DNA of 64,000 nt from Planococcus citri (GCF_950023065.1 NC_088680.1:30926559-30990558), one strand, 5' to 3'. Counted from the stretch's first letter, positions 1 through 11,948 are shown. Notes: generated by a model not told the origin, from the letters alone. Numbers and translations: made by a program.

Positions 1-445
1 AATCCTACAATTTTTTCCTATCTATAATGTGAGCATTTTTCCTAATGATTGAAAAAATCTTACTTTGACGAAAAAATACTAGCATAAGCAAAGCAGACAT
101 CCTCTTGCAATCAGTGAATAACTGATGGTTTTCCAGCACCTAATTCTGTAGGCCTATGTTTCACTGCTTCTGGTGAAAATCGCGATTAGTGATCTCATTT
201 ACTTGAAGAGAATATTATTGTGAAATATCCATTCATTCAAATGCAAAAACTGTTCGAGCCCAGAAATAACGAAAGCAGAGAGAGAAGAGAATAAAAAAAG
301 CCACACATAACCGCAATCGGTTGATATCTTTCTTTTTATCCAGCAGTAGTGAGCATTTTATCGTAAAATTGCCAACGTCGTCGTATTTTCCAATTGCGAT
401 GTCTCGGCGCGAATAAATCGAGCCGAGTTGTTAGGGTTTGGCAAA
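1..445. other. Non-coding leader region, CpG-bearing
   Basis: No open frame of note. From about 360 to 445 the sequence is unusually rich in CpG for this window (several TCG and GCG groups in a row) and lies directly before a good start context at 446. It could therefore be promoter or 5'UTR of a plus-strand gene. No TATA box or initiator could be assigned with confidence. Confidence 0.3.
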
Positions 446-466
446 ATGGCCAACGACATTGCGAAG
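446..466 (+). CDS. Possible first coding exon (7 codons) ending at a splice donor
   Basis: A strong start context (GCAAAATGG) opens the frame MANDIAK, followed at once by a splice donor, AAG|GTAATT, at 466/467. A short first coding exon of a long-intron gene would look like this. The rest of the gene was not found in the window: no later exon could be linked to it, so the product is unknown. The same pattern could arise by chance in 64 kb, so this is a weak call that rests on the start context, the donor and the CpG-bearing leader. Confidence 0.25.
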
Positions 467-2837
467 GTAATTTTTCAATTATATATTTCTAACCGGCTAC
501 TTTTTATACGTTATTAAACGAAGGCTGATAAACGACGTTCAACCGCTGCGACGTTTTTAGGATGTCGATTGCTAAAAAAGAAGGAAAAACTATCCGTGGG
601 AGGAATTTGTAAAAATGTAAGAGTAAGAAAGTTCTGTACGAAAAAATTGTACGGACTGTTTGGTCGCAGTTGAGTCGATTGCTTCACATTTACACGTGGT
701 TGTGATTCTTTCGATGAGCTGAGTAGTCCATTGAATTAAAAAACTTACTTACAATTTTTTTTCAAAGTTTTTATAGACTTAATATCATGGAAAACCCGGT
801 TTGAATGGCTGTTCAGTAACAGACCTTGAATAATTTCCATGGCAATATATGTGCCCTAAAACACTTAAGTGTCAATTTTTTGTCTAGAAGGGCAAAGTTT
901 TTGGGTACTTGGTATTGATTTTTCACTATCAAGTGCATTTCAAGTATTAAATTTGGTGTCAAATATATGCAAATGCATCATTTTACAGAACTTCAATAGA
1001 AGCTCAAAAAAGGTTTCTTTCAATTTCAGTCTATTTCGATAATTCTGAGAGCTTCGATTGGTTGAAATTTTTAACGTGGTTTGGTGTTTTCAATTTTGAG
1101 CCGCATTTAAACTTGATTTTTTAAAAAGAAAATTTAAAGTACCTACTACTTTGAGTTTTATTTGTTTCACCTGTGTGCAAAATTGAACGCTCTGGAGCTC
1201 TTCGAAATTTTCAATCAATCATAACTCTTAAAAATTTTGATGTTGCAATATAACTGAAAAAAAAACTATTTCTGTTCCTTTTTCAAAGTTATCTTCAAAA
1301 TTCAAAAATTATGCTCCTTTCAAGAATCCACACTTGCGAATTTTGGGATATGCACCTTAATTTCACATGTTCGGCAACCATTTCACACTTGGGTATCCCG
1401 AGAACCCCCTGATTCCAAAGTGTGTACCTGCTCCAACTTCAAACAATACACACCTTTACAAAAGAATCCTCGTAAAAGGTCGAATTCCAGCTACAGATGG
1501 GCACCAACCAACACGCGGAAGCTGAGCAGCGACAATAGAGAAAGGGGGAGAAAAGGGATACTGCTACAACTGAAAAGAAAATAGAAGACTCGCAATCGGC
1601 ACAAAAGCTCGCTCCTATTTTCGATATACATTATGTACCTACACATTGTTAAAGTGTTGTTGAAAGATAAATGAATAGGTACCTACTCGCGTTTTCTCGT
1701 ACTATATATTTTATCCTTCATGGTAACCACCTCCTCTGCACTTCTGCTCTTTCTTTCTGTTTTTGGTGCGGCTGCACAATCTTATACACAGCATCTGTGT
1801 GAGCCAAAATATAAAATACGAAAAACCAAACACACGCTTTTTGCTAAATAGACCATATATCTTTGAAGAGTACCTACCTATATAAAGAAAATACCAACGG
1901 TAAAGGTAGAGCAGCCAAGTTTTCGCACATATTGTGTCCTCGCGATGTTTATAATAATATGACGATGGATTTTTCACAGCGATAAAATTCCACGAAATGA
2001 CCAATATCAAATTTATTGAATAAATCGAAGATAATTCTTATGATGAGGAGAAACAAATGGCGAATTTTTAATGAGTTTTTTCTTCATTTTGAAAAATTTA
2101 CGTAAGCTAGGATCAATTAAAATGGATAAAAACTTCTTGAGTTGGGATACGATGTCCCACTCTTTTTTTCTCTCTCAACGTGTAATAATAATAATGGTGG
2201 CAATAATCGTAATAAGAAAAATCCGTCAAACAAAAACAGATTTACTCTCGGACACAGGCGCTAATGAAATGTAAATACTTATTTGCTAGGCTGCGATTAA
2301 TATTAACTTTTCATCTGTGTTTTTCTTTTCCGCTTTCACATTTTATTTCGTCACTCTTTCTCCCTTGTCAGCCAAGTTACAAAGAGAACGGCTCAGAGCG
2401 GCGACAACGACGTTCCACAATTTTATTCAATTTTACTAAAAACTTTTAACAACCCGAGCTTTCCTCTTGTCAACAAACTTTTAACGTTTTATGCCATTCG
2501 CGAGTATACAGGCCTATGCAAATATTACAACGATGCAGTAATACGTACTTTACCTATTTACGCGAAACTGGGCCATTTTTCTTCATTTCTTGCGCAATGA
2601 AGGATTTTAACGTAGGAAAAAAAGATTATTTTATGGTTGGAATTTTTTTCTTCTTTGAAGTCATTCTTAGTTGATGAAAGCGATCTACTTTTATAAGCAG
2701 TAAATTGAGAAAAAGAAAATGTTCTTGAATTGTTTTGGTAAATTGTGTAATATTTTAACGTTTAAGTAGAGGCATCTTATAATTTACTCCAATTTTATTT
2801 TAAGCTCGCCTCCTTCTCCCCCCGAGTTATTCTGACG
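467..2837. other. Non-coding stretch, no gene seen
   Basis: AT-rich sequence with runs of T and A typical of intron or intergenic DNA. Unique, CpG-containing patches occur near 1490-1760 and 2340-2600. The three open frames here (1711-2010 minus, 2071-2274 plus, 2264-2449 plus) are short, low-complexity in composition and match no family I know. If 446-466 is a real exon, this would be its first intron. Confidence 0.4.
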
Positions 2838-4097
2838 AGGGAACCTCTTGAGGTGTCACAGTCCGATTTGAACGGGACCGCGATTTTTGGAAAGAGCATA
2901 GTCTAAAAACCCTAAAACCAAATTTTCAGCTGCCCCAAGTTCATTTTTCGATTTTTGGCGAATTTTTGAAAATTCAAAATTGACTGTTTTTGGCGATTTA
3001 TGCTTTTTTTAAAAAAGTACGTACTTGATCAATAAAAATGGTCAAAATAAGTCCCAAAACTAATATTAATCACCCAAATCCAAATTTCACAATTTCAAGT
3101 AATTCTGGAGCCTCCAGCGCGATTTTTCAATTTCTCCAGAATTTTGAATTTGTTCCAGAAGGCGTGAATATGCAGTTGGGCAGCTAAAAATTGAGTTGTG
3201 TATTACACTCGACCAATTTAACGAGTTTATCTACATTTGAGCCGATTTTGGGGGTGACACCTCAAGAGTGGTTTTTTGACCAGCTTTTTTCAAAATTAAA
3301 ACATCCAAAAATTGAAAGATAACCTTTTGTGAGGAAATTTTTGAAATTTCTGCGAATCGCTGTATTTCGTCAAGAACTAACGCCCGGAGCTTAAATTCTA
3401 CCATTTCCAGCCGTTTTGGAGCGAGAGTGACACCTCAAAAAACCACTCTTGAGGTGTAACCCTCAAAATCGGCTCAAATGTGGATAAACTCGTTGAACAG
3501 GTCGAGTGTAGTATACAACTCGATTTTTAGCTGCCCAACTTCATATTCACGCCTTCTGGAGCAAATTCAAAATTCTGGAGAAATTGAAAATCGCGCTGGA
3601 GGCTTCAGAATGGCTGGAAATTGTAAAATTTTGATTTGGGGGGTGTAATTACGAACAAAATACAGCGATTCGCGCAAATTTCAAAAATTTCCTCACAAAC
3701 GGGTATCTTTTGATTTTTTGGATTTTTCAATTTTGAAAAAAGTTGGTGAAAACGCCACTTCTGAGGTGTCACTCTCAAAATCGGCTCAAATGTGGATAAA
3801 CTCGTTAAACAGATCGAGTGTAATATACAACTCGATTTTTAGCTGCCCAACTTCATTTGGGTAATTGATATTAGTTTTGGGACTTATTTTGACCATTTTT
3901 ACTGATCAAAGTACGTACTTTAAAAAATAAAAGCATAAATTGCCAAAAACAGTCAATTTTGAATTTTCAAAAATTCGCCAAAAATCGAAAAATGAATTTG
4001 GGCAGCTGAAAATTTGGTTTTGGGGGTTTTAGACTACGCTCTTTCCAAAAATCGCGGTCCCGTTCAAATTGGAGTGTGACACCTCAAGAGGTTCCCT
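2838..4097. mobile_element. Foldback (large inverted-repeat) element, about 1.26 kb
   Basis: The left end (AGGGAACCTCTTGAGGTGTC from 2838) recurs as its reverse complement at the right end, up to 4097. The match continues inward for roughly 300-400 bases through blocks for GGGACCGCGATTTTTGGAAA and AGTACGTACTT. The centre holds a further inverted copy: the block around 3216-3246 is found in opposite orientation at about 3470-3500 and again at about 3780-3810. No transposase frame is present. This is a non-autonomous foldback element, built by more than one inversion or duplication. Arm divergence is visible, so it is not recent. No target-site duplication could be fixed. Confidence 0.8.
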
Positions 4098-5994
4098 TGT
4101 GAGACTCAAAATTGAAAAAAAAATCTAAAAGCGGAAAATCCTCTAAATAACTCACTGTTTGAGAACAATTCTTCACCTGACCTCAAATGATTTTGATTTC
4201 TCCTTACCGAGCGCCCCCCCTCCCGCCGCAATAGAGACATATCAAAGGAATGAAGTGAAAAATAATTTTAACAATTTTGACGCAGAAATGTGAAAATTGA
4301 AAAAAAAAATGTTGACTAAATTTTCTCGTACATACTTAGTTTTTCTTTTCTACCATTTCGATAAAGAGAGATCAAAGTTACTCGAAGAGTTAGGAAAGTT
4401 ATTTCTTAAAAAAGGAGGTTATTTGGAATGATTCTAATTTCTAATCCAGAAACTAAACATTTTCACATTGTTCACTGACTTTTCTTTGAGGTACTTCATT
4501 TTCAAAAAATTTGCACAAACAATGCTCAACATTACTCGAAGGATCGGACGAAGTTTTTTCTTGAATAAAAGGTTATTTGAAATATATAGGTATTTGTGAC
4601 CAAAAAATTGAGAATTTTTGAAGCATGTTTACTGATTGTTTTTCTATCTACTTATTTTATTTTCAATTTTCGGAGCTTTTGAAAGGCGAACATTGCTTGA
4701 ACGACGGAGATGTTATTTTCACTGTTGTGTGGGGAGTGCCATATTGAGAAGAGTTGCATCGCGGAAATTGAAAAATTTTAGCCATTTTTTTTTTCGAAGA
4801 GGCTCTACACTTACCACTTTAGACTGGAGGAAATCCTAAAGTGGTGAATTATTATTCTCTTGAAAAATTCAACAAGTTCAGCGGTTCGGAGCAAATCAAA
4901 TGCTCTAATTGAGGAGCACCCTCGATCTAACGTCGATCAGTTTTTACGAGTACATCTTGAGTGATGTAAAATCATCTTCTTATGAATCAACCTGCAGAAA
5001 AATGTCTTCTCTTCTTAAATTCAGAATACATGCGATGCCTCAGTGACCTATTAGGTAAATCGGTGCCGAAGCATTAAATATACGGAAAAAAATCTTACCA
5101 TACTGACTTTTCTGTCTGGATTCAGTAAGTATTTCACAATTTCATCAGTCTTTAACCGAAAAATGGCTGTTGTTAAAAATACATAGGTTAGCCTATTGTT
5201 GTATTAATTTATTTTTTAAAAATAGTGCCGAAATTTTCAGCCTGATTTGGACCCTCCGGCATAAGTTGAATTTTCTCCAGTTATTTCAACTTGTTCAAGA
5301 AAACGTCGTAATTAACTTTGGCAGCTGAAAATTCAATTCTGTCTTTTAGTCATTCTGACAGTGAATCAAATTTTGAGCAAGTGAGTTGCAAATCCGAGGA
5401 AACAGGAGCTGAAAAATCTCAAATTTGAAAAGTTTACGAACCGGTTCCAGATTTTCAACTCTTTATCCAATGATACTCTTTTTATAGAAAATTAATATAA
5501 CAATAGACTGTATTCGTCATTTTTAAAAATTCGCCCCCAAAATCGAAAAATCAACATTGGTATAGCTCAAAATATGTTTTTAGGTCTGGTTGATGCTTTT
5601 TTAATGAGTCAAATCGCAGCTCAATCGAAGTGAAGAGTTGTTAAATAAAATTTCTTTTTGAGACTAGGTACAAATCGATCGAAAATTATGAAATTTTATT
5701 CTAATAATTCTTTATTATCCTACTTGTAATTAGCGAATGTCCATCAATTCAGAGAAAAAAGTACAACATTAAAAAAAAAATTTTTAAAAATTAAAAAATG
5801 CTTACTAACCTACCTAACGCTGCATTCGATTAATCAATAAAAGGTCGATTGGTTAGCCAGTCTTTTGTTCGTGTAATAAACCATATATTGTTGGTTGCAA
5901 AAGCCAAACGAATGTTTACTAAACAATCAATATCGTAATTTTATAATTTTTCTGTTACTTTTTTCTCGTCTTATCATTTTTTCAACCACTTTCA
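4098..5994. other. Non-coding repeats, including sequence related to the preceding foldback
   Basis: No credible gene. Around 5225-5600 the sequence shares phrases with the 2838-4097 element (GCAGCTGAAAATT, 'aaaattcgcc...aaaatcgaaaaat'), so it is probably a diverged relative or fragment. A small perfect-looking hairpin lies at about 4814-4848 (ACCACTTTAG ... CTAAAGTGGT). The end of the stretch has a pyrimidine-rich tract and AG at about 5995 that reads as the splice acceptor for the membrane-protein gene at 6031. Confidence 0.45.
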
Positions 5995-6030
5995 GTTCTC
6001 GAATATTCGTATGTATTAATCCAAGATATT

Positions 6031-6453
6031 ATGGATAATATAGATCTACCTCGAGTTGATTCCTGCTGCTTTGGATTATTACCTCTGAAAACCGGCGCGC
6101 TTGTTTGCGGTATTGTTTGCCTGATTGTTGTACTCACTGTTCACGGATACTCCTCATATCACAGCAGTGATACTATCCAATTGTTATACGAGATTTTACT
6201 AGTATGCGGTATAGTAAGCGCGTGTCTTCTTATTTTTGGAGTATTGACGAATCAATCATTTTTGGCGAAATTTTTCATCATTGCGTTCGCGTTGCTTATT
6301 ATATTTAGTATTGTGATTAGTGTCTCGGTTCTGTTACGCTATAGAGGCAGATATTCAGATCGTACAGATTTTATTATCAATACGATTTTATACGTGTGTA
6401 TTATAGGCTACTGTATCATCGTGGTGAATAGTTACTACAAATCGGTACGTTGA
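6031..6453 (+). CDS. Four-helix integral membrane protein (small insect tetraspan type)
   Basis: A 140-residue protein with four hydrophobic segments at roughly residues 22-43, 51-72, 79-103 and 114-133. A short N-terminal tail carries CCFGLLPLKTG just before helix 1. That Cys-Cys start followed by 'xTG' leading into helix 1 resembles a family of small, uncharacterised insect four-helix proteins (DUF4728/MARVEL-like); this is a resemblance by eye only. Expected location is a cellular membrane; the role is unknown. An acceptor (TTTCAG at about 5990-5995) lies 36 bases before the ATG, so a 5'UTR intron is likely. The frame ends AAATCGGTACGTTGA: GTACGT could act as a donor, which would add a downstream exon and change the C-terminus. 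An AATAAA signal at 6613 supports ending here. Confidence 0.7.
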   Translation: MDNIDLPRVDSCCFGLLPLKTGALVCGIVCLIVVLTVHGYSSYHSSDTIQLLYEILLVCGIVSACLLIFGVLTNQSFLAKFFIIAFALLIIFSIVISVSVLLRYRGRYSDRTDFIINTILYVCIIGYCIIVVNSYYKSVR

Positions 6454-6612
6454 ATTGTCACGAAGTACAGACTACAGACTGAACGCCTCTTTGTATTTTA
6501 TGCGAAAAAAATGAACAGCTTGTGTGCGAGAAGGCTTATGTCATACTTCCTCGAGATGAGAAGTAGGTACGTAAGTGCCTGCAGATGATTTGTGACAAAT
6601 TATATTTATATT

Positions 6613-6618
6613 AATAAA
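6613..6618 (+). terminator. Poly(A) signal AATAAA for the four-helix protein gene
   Basis: AATAAA about 160 bases after the stop codon at 6451-6453, in AT-rich sequence, at a normal distance for an insect 3'UTR. Confidence 0.45.
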
Positions 6619-6702
6619 TAACTTAATTTACTTACTTATTATGTACTTTTACACCATTAGGTTCCGGTCACATGGATTTTAGTTTTCGTTTTCTGTTTTC
6701 TG

Positions 6703-6723
6703 TTTTTTTTTTTTTTTTTTTTT
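6703..6723. repeat. Poly(T) run
   Basis: About 21 consecutive T bases. It could be a simple slippage tract or the A-tail of a minus-strand retroelement; no element body was recognised next to it. Confidence 0.6.
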
Positions 6724-8984
6724 GAAAAGGGAAGAAAAATGTTTTAATGCATTTTAAGCGTTGTTGTTTACATGCCTAATATTCAAATTTACCTGCCTAT
6801 TCAACCAACTTTTCTCTTTGTTCATTTTGATAAACGAACAGTTTTCTTGGTTTTATTCGCTGTTCTGTGAATATAGGTAGGTATTATGTGATTGTCGCTC
6901 ATCTATGTAGATTGTACTATGATGGATGACTCATTATTATTATTTGTTACAAAGTTGTGTACTTAGAGTCCGAACATATTTTTGAAATACAGTTTATTTT
7001 TCATCATCGTATCACTATCTTCACATAAAAATTTCTGCTCGAAAGATTGATTTTAACTTGTGCTCCTAAGCCCCGTATATTATCAGAATCAACATAGGAA
7101 TGCATGATGTAACTTTTTTTGCCTTTCTCAGTATTATGTATTATTCATTCAAAATAAGACTTCTCTTACTTCAAAATAATGAATTAACTATTATGATACT
7201 GTGTCCTTGCTTCATTACGATGCATTTTGGACGGAGAAGGCTTGTTAGGAGCTCGAAGCTGCCCTCTCCCTCATCAAGAAAAAATCAATGCTAAAATGTG
7301 AAAAAAAAATCATGTAAGAAGAAATTCTGACGTCGTTGACATTTTAAATTTTAACATGCGATGATGAGAATTACAAAAATTATACATAGTACAACTAAGT
7401 AATCATTTAAAAAATTGTTGGGCATTTATACGAGGGATAAAATTGAAGGATGAAGGGGCATGGGTGAGGAGGGAAGGTGAAACCCACAATGGTAAAATTT
7501 TTTTAAAAAATCAGTAAATATTGAAAATTTTTAGACTTGATAAAGAAGCTATTTTGTTGACTTTTTTGAAACTTGAATTACACATTTTTGAAGCTTCTTC
7601 CCTCGCTTCCTTAGGACTAAATATGTGTGTGGTTTTTTTGATTTCGGTATTTCTGCTCTTGGAAAATGTCTGCTCTGGGTACTTTAGGTAAGTACTTGAC
7701 TTTCAAAAATGCCAAATGTGCAGAAATTGACTTCTTGTAAAAAAAAAAAAAAAAAAATACTGAATAATTTACTTCTTGAATTATAAGTTTTTGAAAACTT
7801 CGGCTCTCACTTCACCTCAGCCTGTTGGCTTCTTTTTATCAGAATCAAACTTTCTAAAAATCTATCATTCACACTCAAAAAATTTTAAAATAAAAAAATT
7901 AATTCACATAGGTAAAAAATAAACTTTTTTTTCTCGATACTCGAATTTCCGAAAGCTTTTGCCCTCTCTTTGTTCGGGCCTGTTTGCTTTTCCTTTTCAA
8001 AAATGGAAACCCATCATTCAAATTTTATAAGTTTGAAACCAAAAAAATCAAATTCCTTGCATTAAAAAAAGCTCTCTGAACTTTTGGAATTTCTCAAAAA
8101 TCATAATTCAAAATTCTAAAATTTTTAAACTAAAAAAATCAAACTTTTTACATAAAAAACATGGTGTTTTCAATTAAATTTCACAAATAAAAATACGAAT
8201 TTTTAAAAGCTTTCGCTCTCGTTATACACTCGGGGTAGTTTGTTTCCTTTTACACAGAAAAATCCATATTTGAGGCTTCTAAAAATTGAACAAGGAAAAC
8301 AAATTTTTTTCATAAGTCACGTTAAAAGACCTGCCTATTTATAATGTCAACTAGCAGAATTGTTTTCTCATCTTTCGTTTTATTCGGTCATTTATTTTTT
8401 TTGCTCATATCACTCGGCAAATTTTTGGTTGCACCCTCTCCCCTCCCCCCAATAGAAAATCTTTAGCTTTTTTCCTGGAATTTACCTTTTCTCCTCCCAG
8501 TTCTTCACAGATCCTTTGTATCCCAAGCGCAAGTTTAAGTAGTTAGGTAATTTTAATTTTCATTACTTCAAGATAAATTTGACATATCAAGTCCCACCTC
8601 CCGAAAAAAGATCTCTTGGGGTCAAAACCAATCGCTGATGTTCACCTTGAACGGACGTTCAAGTTTTATGTCCCTAAAAGTCATAACGAGGCCAGAATTC
8701 ACTCATACTAGAATTTTTTTCTTTTTGGCCTCGATTCTTTGCGAGAACAAAAGAAAATGAAAATCAAGTCAAGTAGTAAATTCGATTTTAAATTTTAATT
8801 CATGATGTACAAATATTTACGCATGCAGGTAAATTCTACTATTTTGGTACATTTAAACTAATTGATATAATTAAAATATAAAATGAGAACTAGTAACGCA
8901 TCCAGAGGCACGCGACCTCCTCTCAATTCTCAGTACAAAAATTATGCATGGAGTAGCGTATTATAGGTAGGTATTGAAATTGTT
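6724..8984. other. Non-coding stretch with diverged repeats
   Basis: No credible gene; the 64-residue frame at 7100-7294 has no recognisable features. It contains an A-run near 7738-7757 and the repeat units described at 7780-8330. The 3' end (about 8700-8984) would be the 3'UTR and flank of the minus-strand 7TM gene. Confidence 0.4.
7780..8330. repeat. Three diverged direct repeat units
   Basis: A module recurs near 7785, 7945 and 8200: 'ttt-t-aaaa-ctt-cggctctc', a Tcg/ctc-rich stretch, then a 'gtttgctt(t)cctttt' block, then a stretch on 'aaac..aaaaaatcaaa'. Units are roughly 160 to 250 bases long and well diverged. This looks like an old tandem array; no coding signal. Confidence 0.45.
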
Positions 8985-9899
8985 TTAAGCCTGCTCCTCA
9001 ACACTTGCCACACTGTGCCCTACCTTAAATGATACCTGTGTGTGTTCCTGATCAGCAGTATGACTAGATCTAAATGTATCTTTCTTAAATGTAAAGAATA
9101 TTCCTATAATGATACCTTCTAGAATAGTGCAGGTGTCTAGTATACCTGAGAAAAAATGTTGCATTTCTATATTTTCACTAACTAATAAGCTTGATAAGTT
9201 TTTGTCTAATGAGTCATCACTGAAATACAGACTAATTTTTAGATACACTTGAGAAACACTGAGAAGAGCAGCTAAACCACCGAGCATTATGAGAAGACGT
9301 ATATACAAAGAGAACTTTACCCATAACTCAGATTTATCGATGCTGGTAGATCGTATGTGCCAAAATGCACCGACAGTAGGAATTAAACGAGCGATACGGA
9401 TAAAGGTCAATAATTCTTCCTTACTGAATGGAATGGTATACACATTATGGGTCAGGTATAAGTAAACCGCAGGAATGCATGTTCCTAAAAGGCAATATGC
9501 ATAAAATTTATTGTTTTGATTACCTGGGGGTGGGCGTTGCAAATGAAGGGAAATATTACGAAAACATAAGAGTATATCTAGAGCCATAATTAGTTTGAAA
9601 AACGATAATGAATGGCGCATGTATAGGTGTGCTACAAATGTGTAATAAACTAATGCATCAAAACGATGATAGAGTATAACTGACTCTGACGATAGAAAGA
9701 ACTGTATCCGGAATACTAAAAGAAGGTATGGGAAGAGAAGAAAACAGTAGAAAGTGAGATTTTTAGTGGCTAAAGTTTGCGATGATATTTTACCACTTCG
9801 AAAAAATTTATAAAAATGAATCATTAGGCAGATAATTGACGGTATAAATGCGATTTTTTCTATGAATGTGAGTACAGAGAACAGATCCGCCAGCGCCAT
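8985..9899 (-). CDS. Seven-helix receptor-like protein, methuselah-type core without ectodomain
   Basis: A 304-residue intronless frame with seven hydrophobic segments at about residues 7-33, 48-70, 83-113, 130-150, 160-182 (weak), 196-221 and 247-271. The third segment has FFKLIMALDILLCFR, which fits the 'FWLNVM-FDIWWTF' pattern I recall for methuselah-like class B receptors. KFYAYCLLG before helix 4, YIRLLIML at helix 6 and DTCTILEGIIIGIFF at helix 7 also sit where that family has similar blocks. Methuselah proteins normally carry a large extracellular N-terminal domain; here the frame begins about six residues before helix 1. The sequence just upstream stays open to an acceptor (TTTTCAG near 9980), but a candidate donor near 10408 joins in a frame with a stop, so the upstream exon is more likely 5'UTR. 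The cytosolic tail is about 30 residues and hydrophilic. Helices 1-7 look intact, but the family assignment is only moderately sure. Confidence 0.6.
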   Translation of the reverse strand: MALADLFSVLTFIEKIAFIPSIICLMIHFYKFFRSGKISSQTLATKNLTFYCFLLFPYLLLVFRIQFFLSSESVILYHRFDALVYYTFVAHLYMRHSLSFFKLIMALDILLCFRNISLHLQRPPPGNQNNKFYAYCLLGTCIPAVYLYLTHNVYTIPFSKEELLTFIRIARLIPTVGAFWHIRSTSIDKSELWVKFSLYIRLLIMLGGLAALLSVSQVYLKISLYFSDDSLDKNLSSLLVSENIEMQHFFSGILDTCTILEGIIIGIFFTFKKDTFRSSHTADQEHTQVSFKVGHSVASVEEQA

Positions 9900-11948
9900 G
9901 ATATTTTTGATTTGATGTTCGCGGTTGATAGCAGCTAGTGAATAAAATGGGAACCGTGTGTGAGTTGTTATAAAGCCTGAAAATAAATTAAATGCACACG
10001 TCTTACTAGGTAACTTCAGTTAGCGAAATATTAAAAAAAAAAAGTCTTATGGATAGGCACCTATGTTTTTTGCTTAATTTGACTCGATGTTGTGAGCTCC
10101 AAATTTAAAAAATGCCATTTTTGAAAGTTTGATTGTCACGCAAATTTTTCAGTAATTCATTGACTTATTCTTCCTCCAAAGTCTGACGTAATGTCAGAAA
10201 ATCAACGAGATTTTACTAAGTTTTAAAAAAGTCAGACATGATATCAGAAAGTCAACTGAATTTTTTTCCAAGTTTTCCAAAGTCAGCATGACGTTAATTT
10301 TGGAAAGACTTATTGCTCAAAAAACATACTCGTATCCATGTCAAAAAAAAAAAAGAAGAAAAAAATGTTAATTAACTATATTATGTATACTTAGTAGATA
10401 TTACCTGCGTGTTATGAATGGTGCATCGGATTTCTGTGGATCAATGCAACAAAACTATACTTATTGTAAACTTAATTTTGATTTCAGTTTTTGAACAATC
10501 GCATTAGTTATTAAATTATACCATGTAACACTACAACGAAATCAAATGGCAAAATGTGAAAATTTCATTGCTTTCGATATCGTATATTCTACGAGATAAT
10601 ACATCGTAGGTGTATTGTTGATATTGTTTTTATCGTTGATTCATGGAATTGCCATATGGAAAATACCCAATGCCTACTACTTACGTATTTAAACATCCTC
10701 TTAACGCCTCTATTACAATTCTCGTATTTAATTTATGGCGTCATAAGATCTGTTTTTATCGTGTTTTATCTTCTTGCGTCAAACTTGAATTTAGATTATT
10801 TTATCATTTCTTGTAAATTTTATTTTTTTCATGAAAAATTGCTGAAATCCCTCATTTACAAATTGAAAAATCTTAATCAGTACAAATTAGATAAAAATCG
10901 TCATCTCATTCTGAACCTTTACGTTAGATTCAACTACGAGTAGTTAGGAACAAGAACTCATCTTTTGTGTAGTTCTTTCTGTGTCATATAAAATATATAG
11001 GTATATATACACTCCATTACACATAGGTAGGTACTTGGGTCGTATAAATAAATCTAGATTGAAATTAACTCTTTGAAAATATGGTAACTTTCAGAACGAA
11101 GCAAAGATGAGAACGGCGCAAAACGACGTCTCGTATGTCGACTCTGTGCTCACAAATAAACCTTATGTGTATGTACTATGTAGTATAGTATGGCTAAAAC
11201 TTCGCTCTCGTTTACTTTTTCAGTAAATATTAAAACGGGCCCGGGCGACAAAATTCGCTGTTAAATTTGAACACTCTCGCGCTCGTTTTAAGACGTATTC
11301 AACAGCGTGAAGAGTAAAGCAGCAGCATCATGCATGGGACGCGGTATTTATTTAACACTCGTGTCCTTGTTCCTTTGAGCATTTTGCTCTCTCTTTTTCT
11401 GTAAAACTGCTTTGAATCTTATTTTAAATAAGCGGCTAAACGACGCTGCAGAAAGGCTCTTCATCACGCGTGTATAAAATCGAAACAATTGATATGAACC
11501 AACTAATATGTACCAGAGCGAGATAAAAGAAATGTCGTAAAAATCGTAAAAAAAATTACCTACTTGATATTTGGTGCAACCAGACCTATCATAATCGAAT
11601 TAGGCTATGTTACGGTTCAGTCTATTTTTTTCAACTTCAGTTTTGTTGCGAAGTGATTTTGTTTTTATGAAAATTGATTTCTTGTAATGAAAATACCTAC
11701 TTAGGTATTTGTATTTTGAAAAGTTTTGAAATTATTCATCACAATACAATCAATTTGATATAGTGGGGGTAGGAATTATCATTATAAGTGGGAAAGAACT
11801 TTATCATTCCTGCTGGAGATGGGCTATAATTATTCCTTAAGAGGGGAATAATTACCTCTTACCAGTTACCTGGATAGCTCAAAAGGGGGTAAAAAGTTGA
11901 TAAAACCATCCTACTATAACCACAGTTGTATCCCAACTATAATAAAAC
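9900..11948. other. Non-coding stretch upstream of the 7TM gene
   Basis: A probable 5'UTR exon of the minus-strand 7TM gene lies above about 10408, with donor CGCAG|GTAATA read on the minus strand. The 95-residue plus frame at 10656-10943 is AT-driven (Leu, Tyr, Asn, Phe rich) and I do not accept it as a gene. From about 11090 to 11480 the sequence is richer in CpG and looks unique, so it may be regulatory. Minisatellite-like repeats at about 10170-10300 are listed separately. Confidence 0.4.
10170..10300. repeat. Short tandem repeat, unit about 55-60 bases
   Basis: The block 'aagtc(t)ga/aga-(c)atgt/atatcagaaa(g/a)tcaac' occurs near 10180 and 10232, followed by a partial third copy near 10280 (AAAGTCAGCATGACG). 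Spacing is about 55 bases. No function can be read from it. Confidence 0.5.

Noticed and set aside
10170..10300. CRISPR-like array
   Set aside because: Only two to three diverged units with no unique spacers of constant length; the genome is eukaryotic.
10656..10943. 95-residue plus-strand frame
   Set aside because: Leu/Tyr/Phe/Asn-rich from AT-rich DNA, no clear helix pattern, no splice or poly(A) support.
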